Below, piece by piece: positions 41,922 through 49,850 of a stretch of 64,000 nucleotides of DNA. The first letter of the stretch is position 1, and each line of letters begins with the position of its first letter. The notes beneath the pieces were generated by a model, which worked only from the letters and a program-made list of their open reading frames with translations, searched no databases and had not been told where the DNA came from. This stretch comes from Mycobacterium avium subsp. avium (GTDB lineage: Bacteria > Actinomycetota > Actinomycetes > Mycobacteriales > Mycobacteriaceae): the NCBI RefSeq assembly GCF_009741445.1, contig NZ_CP046507.1, positions 1,240,001 to 1,304,000 on the forward strand, given 5' to 3'. A program made the translations under genes and the position numbers.

Positions 41922-43250
41922 GTGGCGGTGCAAAAGAGCATAACCGGGACGGGCGCGGAATCCATAGCCGCCAGCATCGAAGCGGCCATCTCGGCCGGCT
42001 CGCTGGCGCCCGGCGATGCGCTGCCGCCGGTCCGCGAGCTGGCTGCGCGGCTCGGCGTGAACGCCAACACGGCCGCGGCGGCCTACCGCCTGCTGCGGCA
42101 TCGGGGCGCGGTCGAGACCGCGGGCCGGCGCGGCACCCGGGTGCGGCACCGGCCGGCGACCACCCCGCGATCGCTGCTCGGGCTCGACGTCCCCGCCGGC
42201 GTGCGCGACCTGTCGACCGGCAACCCGCACCCCGCCCTGTTACCCCTCGCCGCCGCCGCGCCGGCCCGCCCGGCCTCCGGCCGCGCGGTCCTCTACGGCG
42301 AGCCGGCCATCTCGCCGGCGCTGGGGGAGTACGCCCGGGCCGCGCTGTCCGCCGACGGCGTGCCCGCCGATCACCTGGCGCTGACCAGCGGCGCGCTGGA
42401 CGGCATCGAGCGCGCGCTGACCGCACATCTGCGTCCCGGTGATCGCGTCGCCGTCGAGGATCCGGGCTGGGCGAATCTCCTCGATCTGCTTGCCGCACTC
42501 GGGTTTTCGGCCGAGCCGGTGCGGGTCGACGACGACGGGCCGCTGCCCGAGGACCTGGCCCGCGCGTTGGGCCGCGGTGCGCGGGCGCTGGTGTTGACCA
42601 CGCGCGCGCAGAACCCGACCGGTGCCGCGCTGTCGGCGGAACGCGCCGCGGCGCTGCGAGATCTGTTGTCCGGGCGGGCCGACGACGTCCTGCTCGTCGA
42701 AGACGACCACTGCGCGGGCATTTCCGGTGCGGCCCTGCACCCCGTGGCCGGCTGCACCACGCATTGGGCGTTCGTCCGCTCGGCGTCCAAGGCCTACGGC
42801 CCCGACCTGCGGGTGGCGGTGCTGGCCGGCGACCAGCGCACCGTGGATCGGGTGCACGGCCGGTTGCGGCTCGGCCCGGGCTGGGTCAGCCACGTCCTGC
42901 AGCAGCTGGCCGTCGAATTATGGTCCGACACAGCGGCATCCGAGCTCGTCGCGACGGCCGAGCGGCGCTATGCCGACCGCCGCCGCCGGCTGTGCGTCGC
43001 GCTGGCCGAGCGGGGTGTCGACGCGCACGGCCGGTCCGGGCTCAACGTGTGGGTTCGCGTTCCCGACGAGGCGGTCGCGGTATCCCGGTTGCTCGGCGCG
43101 GGCTGGGCGGCCGCGCCGGGTGCCCGGTTCCGGATGCAGACGCCGGCGGGCATCCGCATCACCATCGCCGACCTGACACCCGACGAGATCGAACCGCTCG
43201 CCGACGCCGTCGCACAGGCGGTGCGCCCCAGCGGGCGGCCCATCGTCTGA
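41922..43250 (+). CDS. MocR/PdxR-type transcriptional regulator (GntR HTH fused to aminotransferase fold)
   Basis: 442 aa. N-terminal GntR winged helix (PPVRELAARLGVNANTAAAAY, residues about 39-59) joined by a linker to a fold-type I aminotransferase domain. The PLP lysine is in RSASKAYGPDLR, and NPTGA and VEDDHCAG are cofactor contacts. MocR proteins sense PLP or an amino compound and regulate B6 or GABA genes. The divergent PPOX gene makes B6 metabolism the likeliest theme. Convergent with the tiny ORF at 43258-43419. Confidence 0.92.
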   Translation: MAVQKSITGTGAESIAASIEAAISAGSLAPGDALPPVRELAARLGVNANTAAAAYRLLRHRGAVETAGRRGTRVRHRPATTPRSLLGLDVPAGVRDLSTGNPHPALLPLAAAAPARPASGRAVLYGEPAISPALGEYARAALSADGVPADHLALTSGALDGIERALTAHLRPGDRVAVEDPGWANLLDLLAALGFSAEPVRVDDDGPLPEDLARALGRGARALVLTTRAQNPTGAALSAERAAALRDLLSGRADDVLLVEDDHCAGISGAALHPVAGCTTHWAFVRSASKAYGPDLRVAVLAGDQRTVDRVHGRLRLGPGWVSHVLQQLAVELWSDTAASELVATAERRYADRRRRLCVALAERGVDAHGRSGLNVWVRVPDEAVAVSRLLGAGWAAAPGARFRMQTPAGIRITIADLTPDEIEPLADAVAQAVRPSGRPIV

Positions 43251-43257
43251 CCGCGGA

Positions 43258-43419
43258 TCAGGCGCCGTCGCCGGGCATGTCGATGCCGGGGCCCTTCCAC
43301 AGCATCTCGATGCTGGCGTGCGGGGGTACGTCGTGGCGCACCGGGCGCCGGGCGCCGCGGCGGTCCGGTTTGCACGAGCAGATTCGTCGCAGTCGGTGGC
43401 CGAATTCAGAATGACTCAT
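43258..43419 (-). CDS. Hypothetical 53-aa basic protein
   Basis: Read by eye on the minus strand: starts MSHSEFGHRLRRICSCKPDR and ends PGIDMPGDGA. Arg/Pro-rich, with Cys14 and Cys16. It occupies the gap between the MocR stop and treZ, otherwise unexplained. No Shine-Dalgarno is evident before the ATG at 43419. Could be a genuine small protein or a chance frame; no family recognised. Confidence 0.4.
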   Translation of the reverse strand: MSHSEFGHRLRRICSCKPDRRGARRPVRHDVPPHASIEMLWKGPGIDMPGDGA

Positions 43420-43455
43420 GGCCGCATCATGCGGCGCGATGCCGCCCGCCCGCCA

Positions 43456-45228
43456 TCAGTTATCCACAGGCTGCCCCGGCGTCGACAGAATCGCGAACGA
43501 ATGGCCTTGCAATACCGTGGTGTCAGCGTCGACCGTCGGCTCGTCCCAGGCCAGCATCAGCTCGCCGCCGACCGGGACCGTCACCGGCTCGGCACCCAGA
43601 TTGCACACGATGCGCAGCCGGCCCCGGGCCAGCACGATCCAGCGCTGATCCTCGTCGTAGTCGACGGTGAGGTGCTCCAGCCACGGATCGGCGAGGTCGG
43701 GATCGTTGTGCCGCAACGCGATCAAGTCTCGGTACAGCCGGTGCAGGCGGGCGTGCTCGCCCGTGCCGACCTCGTCCCAGTTCAGCTTGGACCGGGCGAA
43801 GGTCTGCGGGTCCTGCGGGTCGGGGATCTCCCCCTTCTTTGAGGCGTCCCATCCGTGTTCGGCGAACTCGGTCTTGCGTCCCTCGGCGGTGGCCCGGGCC
43901 AGCTCCGGTTCGGGATGCGAGCTGAAAAACTGGAACGGGGTCGAGGCCCCATACTCCTCACCCATGAAAAGCATTGCGGTATACGGCGATAGGAGCGCCA
44001 GGACCGCTTTGACGGCCAGTTGCCCGGCGGTCAGGTTCTGCGACGGCCGATCGCCCAGGGCGCGATTGCCGACCTGGTCGTGGGTGCAGGTGTAGGCCAG
44101 CAGCCGGGTGGCCGGGATGCCGGTCTGCGCGGAGGTGTCCAGCGGCCGCCCGTGCCGGCGGCGCCGGAACGACGAGTACGTCGCCGCGTGGAAGTAGCCG
44201 TGCCGCAGCGTGTGCGCCAGCGTGGCGATGCTGCCGAAATCGGCGTAGTAGCCCTGGCGTTCGCCGGACACCGCGGTGTGGATGGCGTGATGAATGTCGT
44301 CGGCCCATTGCGCGGTCAGGCCGTAGCCGCCGCGTTCGCGCGGGGTGATCAGCCGCGGGTCATTGAGGTCGCTCTCGGCGATCAGCGACAGCGGACGCCC
44401 TAATTGTGTTGCCAGCCAGTCTGTTTCGGTGGCGAGCTCCTCGAGGATGTGGATGGCGGTGGTGTCCACCAGCGCGTGGACGGCGTCCAATCGAAGACCG
44501 TCGGCGTGGAAATCGCGCATCCAGCGCAGCGCGCATCCGATGATGTAGCGGCGCACCTCGTCGGAGTCGGCGTCGGCGATGTTGATGCCCTCGCCCCACG
44601 GGTTGCTCGCCGACGACAGGTAGGGGCCGAACCGCGGCAGGTAATTGCCGGACGGGCCGAGGTGGTTGAACACCGCGTCGATGAGTACGCCCAAACCCCT
44701 TGCGTGGCAGGCATCGACGAAGCGCACCAGCCCGTCCGGGCCGCCGTAGGGTTCGTGCACGCTGTACCACAGCACCCCGTCGTAGCCCCAGCCGCGGGTA
44801 CCGGCGAACGAGTTCACCGGCATCAGTTCGACGAAGTCGACGCCCAGGTCGACCAGATAGTCCAGCTTCTCGATGGCCGAGTCGAAGGTGCCGGCCGCGG
44901 TGAACGTGCCCAGGTGCAGCTCGTAGATCACCGCGCCGTGGGTCGAGCGGCCCGGCCAGGCGGAGTCCGTCCAGGTCGCGGCGGCCGGATCCCACAGCTG
45001 CGAGCGGGCGTGCACCCCGTTGGGTTGGCGCGGCGAACGCGGGTCGGGCAGCACGGTGGGGTCGTCGTCGAGCAGGAAGCCGTAGCGGGCATCCGGCGCG
45101 CAGGCCACCGCGGCGTGCCACCACCCGTCGTCGGTGCGTGACATGGCGTGCGGCCGGCCCTCGACGTCCAGTCGAAGCCGCGCGGGTTTGGGTGCCCAGA
45201 CCCGGAATTCGGTCTTCTGCTCAGTCAT
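43456..45228 (-). CDS. treZ: Maltooligosyltrehalose trehalohydrolase
   Basis: 590 aa (580 remembered for Rv1562c). GH13: an N-terminal CBM48-like domain (FRVWAPKPARLRLDV), then the barrel with DAVFNHLGPSG, GLRLDAVHAL (nucleophile Asp), LIAESDLND (acid Glu) and TCTHDQVGNRALG. It cleaves trehalose from maltooligosyltrehalose. Its first eight bases overlap the end of treY, so it is translated last in the treX-treY-treZ operon. Confidence 0.96.
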   Translation of the reverse strand: MTEQKTEFRVWAPKPARLRLDVEGRPHAMSRTDDGWWHAAVACAPDARYGFLLDDDPTVLPDPRSPRQPNGVHARSQLWDPAAATWTDSAWPGRSTHGAVIYELHLGTFTAAGTFDSAIEKLDYLVDLGVDFVELMPVNSFAGTRGWGYDGVLWYSVHEPYGGPDGLVRFVDACHARGLGVLIDAVFNHLGPSGNYLPRFGPYLSSASNPWGEGINIADADSDEVRRYIIGCALRWMRDFHADGLRLDAVHALVDTTAIHILEELATETDWLATQLGRPLSLIAESDLNDPRLITPRERGGYGLTAQWADDIHHAIHTAVSGERQGYYADFGSIATLAHTLRHGYFHAATYSSFRRRRHGRPLDTSAQTGIPATRLLAYTCTHDQVGNRALGDRPSQNLTAGQLAVKAVLALLSPYTAMLFMGEEYGASTPFQFFSSHPEPELARATAEGRKTEFAEHGWDASKKGEIPDPQDPQTFARSKLNWDEVGTGEHARLHRLYRDLIALRHNDPDLADPWLEHLTVDYDEDQRWIVLARGRLRIVCNLGAEPVTVPVGGELMLAWDEPTVDADTTVLQGHSFAILSTPGQPVDN

Positions 45229-47521
45229 GGTGTCGCTCCAGCAGCACGACGGGCAGTTCGGCGAACAACTGCGCGGCCGACGTCGGCCCGTCCACGACGC
45301 TGCCGGTGAGGGCGTCCTTCCAGGTGCCGTCGGGCAGCGGCAACACCGTGTTGCCCCAACCTTTTTCGGCCAGCCGGACGGTCCAGCGGGTGACCGCCAC
45401 CACGATGTCGGCGCCGCGGGTAAAGGCCAGCACGTGGTCGCAGGCGTCCCCGTCGGCGAGCAGGGGGGCGTAGTCGCCGTGCAGGAAGGTATCCGGATGG
45501 GCCCGCCGCACCCGCAGGGCGGTGGTGACCACCCGGATCTTCGGATGCTCCAACGCCTGCAGCGCGGCGCGCCGCGCCCGGTAGTCGACCGGGCGGCGAT
45601 TGTCCGGGTCGACCAGGCTGTCGTCCCACAGCTCGGTGCCCTGGTACACGTCCGGTATCCCGGGGACCGTCAGCGCCAGCAGCTTCTGGGCCAGCGCGTC
45701 GCTGGAGGCATGGGGATTGAGTTGGGCGACAAGCTCGGTCAGCTGCCCGGCGACCGGACCGTCCAGCACGGTGTCCAGCCACCGGTGCACCGCCTCCTCG
45801 AAGGCGGCGTCCGGGTCGTTCCACGAGGTGTGCCAGGCCGCTTCCCGGATGGCCTTCTCGGCGTAGCCGTGCAGCCGCTCGCGCAGCGCGGCGGTGACCT
45901 CGCCGGTGACCGGCCAGACGCCGAAGATGTTCTGCCACAGGAATTGTCCGGTCGCCGGGTCGGGGGAGGGGGCGGCGACCTCCCAGCGGGCGACGAACTC
46001 GGTCCACAGCGACGGCACCTGGGACAGCACCCCGATGCGGGCCCGGACATCCTCGCCGCGTTTGGTGTCATGGGTGGTCAGCGTCGTCATGGTGTGCGGC
46101 CACAGCCGGGCGCGGGTGGCGGCGCTGTGATGGAACTCGGCCGCGCCGACGCCGAAGCGGTGCGGCTCGCCGCCCACCTCGTTCAGCGACACCAGCCGGG
46201 CGTCGCGGTAGAACAGGCAGTCCTCGACGGCCTTGGCGGTGACGGCCCCGCAGAGTTGCTGCAGCCGGGTGGCCGGCTCACCGCCGCGGGCCAGCGCGGC
46301 GGCCAGCACCTGCAGCGCCGGGCCCAAGTGCGGTGCCGCGGACTGAGTTTCGGCCAGGGCGGTGGGCAGCAGTGCGACCAGGCCGGGGTAGTCGCAGCGG
46401 TACACCCCGATGTTGGTGAGCAGCGCGGCGATCGCCTCGGGCAGCAGCGGGTGATCGACGCCGGCGGCGGCCGCGATGCTGCGGCGCAACCGGCCCAGTT
46501 CGCTGGCCAGCGTGACCGTGGCGGCATGGATCTTGAGCTCGGCCAGCATCTTTGGCATCGCTTGGTAGTCGACGCCGGAGGAGTCCACCAGCGCGGTCAG
46601 CGCCGGGGCGCCGTTGGGATCCAGCAGTACGCCGCCGATTTCGCGCAGCACGTCGTAGCCGGTGGTGCCGGCGACCGGCAGGGTGGGCTCGAGCGCCTCG
46701 TCGACGGCCAGGATCTTCTCGATCACGATCCAGGCGTCCGGGCCGACGAGTTCGCGCAACCGGGCCAGATAGCCGCACGGATCGGACAGGCCGTCGGGGT
46801 GGTCGATGCGCACGCCGTCGACGAGCCCCTCGGCGAACCAGCGCCCGACCTCGGCGTGGGTGGCGTCGAACACCGCGGGGTCCTCCTGCCGCAACCCCGC
46901 CAGCGAGGTGATCGAGAAGAACCGGCGGTAGCCGCAGACGCCGTTGCGCCAGCCGACCAGCCGGTAGTGCTGGCGGTCGTGCACCTCGGGCCCGGTGCCG
47001 CCGGCGGTGCCCGGCGCGATCGGGAACGCCAGATCGCCCAGCCGCAACAGCTCCCCGTCCACCGTGAGGTCGGCGGCGTCGTCGTCGGAGCCCAGCACCG
47101 GCAGCACGATCCGGCCGTCCTCGTCGAGATCCCAGTCGACGTCGAAAAACGTTGCGTACGGCGAAGAATGGCCGTTTCGCAGCACATCCCACCACCACGG
47201 GTTCTGCCGGGGCGCGTCGATCCCGACGTGGTTGGGCACGATGTCGACGACCAGACCCATGCCGCGGGCCCGGGCCGCCACCGACAGCCGGGCCAGCCCG
47301 TCGCGGCCGCCGAGCTCGGCCGACACCGTGGTGGGATCGGTGACGTCATAGCCATGGCTGGACCCCGCGGTCGCGGTCATGATCGGGGACAGATACAGAT
47401 GCGTCACCCCGAGGTCGTCCAGATAGTCCAGCAGGTGTTCCGCGTCGGCAAAGGTGAACGCGAACCCGCTGGACTCACCGCGCAGCTGCAGCCGGTAGCT
47501 GGATAGAACGGGTAAACCCAT
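45221..47521 (-). CDS. treY: Maltooligosyltrehalose synthase
   Basis: 766 aa (765 remembered for Rv1563c). GH13 trehalose synthase of the TreY kind: converts the reducing-end alpha-1,4 bond of maltodextrins to alpha,alpha-1,1. VVDIVPNHVGID, GVRIDHPDGLSDP (nucleophile Asp) and WIVIEKILAVDE (acid) are seen, plus the KRGEDVRARIGVLS and IPDVYQGTELWDDSLVDPDNRR blocks specific to TreY. Lies three bases downstream of treX and overlaps treZ by eight. Confidence 0.96.
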   Translation of the reverse strand: MGLPVLSSYRLQLRGESSGFAFTFADAEHLLDYLDDLGVTHLYLSPIMTATAGSSHGYDVTDPTTVSAELGGRDGLARLSVAARARGMGLVVDIVPNHVGIDAPRQNPWWWDVLRNGHSSPYATFFDVDWDLDEDGRIVLPVLGSDDDAADLTVDGELLRLGDLAFPIAPGTAGGTGPEVHDRQHYRLVGWRNGVCGYRRFFSITSLAGLRQEDPAVFDATHAEVGRWFAEGLVDGVRIDHPDGLSDPCGYLARLRELVGPDAWIVIEKILAVDEALEPTLPVAGTTGYDVLREIGGVLLDPNGAPALTALVDSSGVDYQAMPKMLAELKIHAATVTLASELGRLRRSIAAAAGVDHPLLPEAIAALLTNIGVYRCDYPGLVALLPTALAETQSAAPHLGPALQVLAAALARGGEPATRLQQLCGAVTAKAVEDCLFYRDARLVSLNEVGGEPHRFGVGAAEFHHSAATRARLWPHTMTTLTTHDTKRGEDVRARIGVLSQVPSLWTEFVARWEVAAPSPDPATGQFLWQNIFGVWPVTGEVTAALRERLHGYAEKAIREAAWHTSWNDPDAAFEEAVHRWLDTVLDGPVAGQLTELVAQLNPHASSDALAQKLLALTVPGIPDVYQGTELWDDSLVDPDNRRPVDYRARRAALQALEHPKIRVVTTALRVRRAHPDTFLHGDYAPLLADGDACDHVLAFTRGADIVVAVTRWTVRLAEKGWGNTVLPLPDGTWKDALTGSVVDGPTSAAQLFAELPVVLLERHHD

Positions 47522-47524
47522 GCG

Positions 47525-49723
47525 TCACAACGTCTTACGCAATATCAGCAGCGAACGCGAGGGCAGCGTCAGCTCCTCTTCGGCGTGCACCACCAGCGGC
47601 TCGGCGCCTTCTTTGCGGCCGGTCGGTTCGTTGGTGTCCAGTTCCACCGTCCACTCTTTCGCGTAGTCGCCGCCCGGCATCACGAACTGCACCGGTTGCT
47701 CACCGGCGTTGAAGCACAACAGAAACGAGTCGTCGACCACCCGCTCGCCGCGGGCGTTGGGCGCGGTGATGGCGTCGCCGTTGAGGAAGACCGCCACGCA
47801 TTTGTGGAAGCTCTGCCCCCAGTCCTCGTGCGTCATCTCCCGGCCGCCGGGTGTCAGCCAGGCGATGTCGCGCACCTCGTCGCCGCTGCGGATCGGTTCG
47901 CCCTCGAAGAACCGGCGCCGGCGGAACACCGGATGCTTGGTGCGCAACGTGGTGGCCCGGCGCGCGAACGCCAGCAGGTCGGAATTCTTGTCGACCAAAG
48001 ACCAGTCCATCCAAGACAATTCGGAGTCCTGGCAGTAGACATTGTTGTTGCCGTTCTGGGTGCGGCCGAACTCGTCGCCGTGCGCGATCATCGGCGTGCC
48101 CTGGCTGACCATCAGGGTGGCCCAGAAGTTGCGCATCTGGCGGTAGCGCAGCTCGGTGATGTCGGGGTCGTCGGTGGGGCCTTCTACACCGCAGTTCCAG
48201 GATCGGTTGTGGCTTTCCCCGTCCCGGTTGTCCTCCCCGTTGGCCATGTTGTGCTTCTCGTTGTAGGACACCAGGTCGTTCAGCGTGAACCCGTCGTGCG
48301 CGGTGACGAAGTTGATGCTGGCGCTGGGACGGCGGCCGGTCGCCTCGTAGAGGTCCGACGACCCGGTCAGCCGGGACGCGAACTCGCCCAGGGTTGCGGG
48401 CTCACCCCGCCAGTAATCGCGCACAGTATCGCGATACTTCCCGTTCCATTCGGTCCACAAACCCGGAAAATTCCCGACCTGGTAGCCACCCTCGCCGACA
48501 TCCCACGGCTCGGCGATCAGTTTGACCTGGCTGACGATCGGATCCTGCTGCACCAGATCGAAGAACGCGCTCAGCCGGTCGACGTCGTGCAGCTCGCGGG
48601 CAAGGGTGGCGGCCAGGTCGAAGCGGAATCCGTCCACGTGCATCTCGGTGACCCAGTAGCGCAGCGAGTCCATGATCAGCTGCAGCACGTGCGGGTGGCG
48701 CGGGTTGAGGCTGTTGCCGGTGCCGGTGTAGTCCTTGTAGCGCCGCAGGTCGGTGTCGACCAGCCGGTAGTAGGCGGCGTTGTCGATGCCGCGGAAGTTG
48801 ATGGTCGGGCCCAGGTGGTTGCCTTCGGCGGTGTGGTTGTAGACCACGTCGAGGATGACCTCGATGCCGGCCTCGTGGAAGCTGCGCACCATGGACTTGA
48901 ACTCCGCGACGCTGGAGTTGCGGTTGGCGGCGTACTGGTTGTGCGGGGCGAAGAAGCCGAATGTGTTGTAGCCCCAGTAGTTTCGAAGTCCCAGATCGAG
49001 CAGACGCGAGTCGTGCATGAATTGGTGCACCGGCATGAGCTCGATCGCGGTGACGTTGAGCGACTTGAGGTGGTCGATGATCGCCGGGTGCGCCAGCCCG
49101 GCGTAGGTGCCCCGCAGCTGCTCGGGGACGCTGGGGTGGGTCTGGGTCATGCCCTTGACGTGCGCCTCGTAGATGACGGTTTCGTGGTAGGGCGTCAGCG
49201 GGGCCCGGTCCGATCCCCAGTCGAAGAACGGGTTGCTCACCACGCTGGTCATGGTGTGGCCCAGCGAGTCGACCATGGGCGGGATCCCGGGGTCGGCGTC
49301 GTCGCCGCCGGCCGCGACGGCCTTGAGGTCATAGGAGAACAACGCCTGGCCGTAGGTGAAGTCGCCGTGAAAAGCCTTGCCGTACGGGTCGAGCAACAGC
49401 TTGCTGGGGTCGCAGCGGTGACCGGCCGACGGTTCGAACGGTCCGTAGACGCGAAACCCGTAGCGCTGACCGGGGTTGATGTTGGGCAGATAGGCGTGCC
49501 AGACGTAGCCGTCGACCTCGTCCAACGGAATCCGGGTCTCGGCGCCGCGGCTGTCGATCAGACACAACTCGACCTTCTCGGCGATCTCGGAGAACAGGGA
49601 GAAGTTCGTCCCGGCGCCGTCGTAGGACGCCCCCAGCGGGTAGGGGCTGCCCGGCCAGACGGTAGGCACCTCGGGTTGGTGAGTACCGCCGCCTGCTGCT
49701 GAAGCGGGTTCGTTGCTTGACAC
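47525..49723 (-). CDS. treX: Glycogen debranching enzyme
   Basis: 732 aa (721 remembered for Rv1564c, also called GlgX). CBM48 plus GH13: DVVYNHTAEGNHLGPT, HVDGFRFDLAATLAREL (nucleophile), LIAEPWDVGEGGYQVG (acid), and NFVTAHDGFTLNDLVSYNEKHN in shorter pieces. It removes alpha-1,6 branches of glycogen, feeding linear maltodextrins to TreY and TreZ. The GTG at 49723 is preceded on the minus strand by TAAGGT (49730-49735), which would place the transcript start on the GTG, so the operon may be leaderless. Confidence 0.95.
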   Translation of the reverse strand: MSSNEPASAAGGGTHQPEVPTVWPGSPYPLGASYDGAGTNFSLFSEIAEKVELCLIDSRGAETRIPLDEVDGYVWHAYLPNINPGQRYGFRVYGPFEPSAGHRCDPSKLLLDPYGKAFHGDFTYGQALFSYDLKAVAAGGDDADPGIPPMVDSLGHTMTSVVSNPFFDWGSDRAPLTPYHETVIYEAHVKGMTQTHPSVPEQLRGTYAGLAHPAIIDHLKSLNVTAIELMPVHQFMHDSRLLDLGLRNYWGYNTFGFFAPHNQYAANRNSSVAEFKSMVRSFHEAGIEVILDVVYNHTAEGNHLGPTINFRGIDNAAYYRLVDTDLRRYKDYTGTGNSLNPRHPHVLQLIMDSLRYWVTEMHVDGFRFDLAATLARELHDVDRLSAFFDLVQQDPIVSQVKLIAEPWDVGEGGYQVGNFPGLWTEWNGKYRDTVRDYWRGEPATLGEFASRLTGSSDLYEATGRRPSASINFVTAHDGFTLNDLVSYNEKHNMANGEDNRDGESHNRSWNCGVEGPTDDPDITELRYRQMRNFWATLMVSQGTPMIAHGDEFGRTQNGNNNVYCQDSELSWMDWSLVDKNSDLLAFARRATTLRTKHPVFRRRRFFEGEPIRSGDEVRDIAWLTPGGREMTHEDWGQSFHKCVAVFLNGDAITAPNARGERVVDDSFLLCFNAGEQPVQFVMPGGDYAKEWTVELDTNEPTGRKEGAEPLVVHAEEELTLPSRSLLILRKTL

Positions 49724-49729
49724 CTCTTG

Positions 49730-49735
49730 ACCTTA
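49730..49735 (-). promoter_or_regulatory. -10 box of the treX-treY-treZ operon
   Basis: TAAGGT on the minus strand ends six bases before the treX GTG, predicting initiation on the start codon. The -35 region is poor. Bases 49736-49850 hold nothing else I can support. Confidence 0.45.
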
Positions 49736-49850
49736 TCCGCGCCGCGCGGCGCTCACGAAGGTTGCGGCCGTGCTGCGGTGGGAAGCACGCGCGGGCCGCG
49801 TGGACATATTTCGGGGTATTTCGAGGCGGCAGAGCCGATTACGGGGCCGA

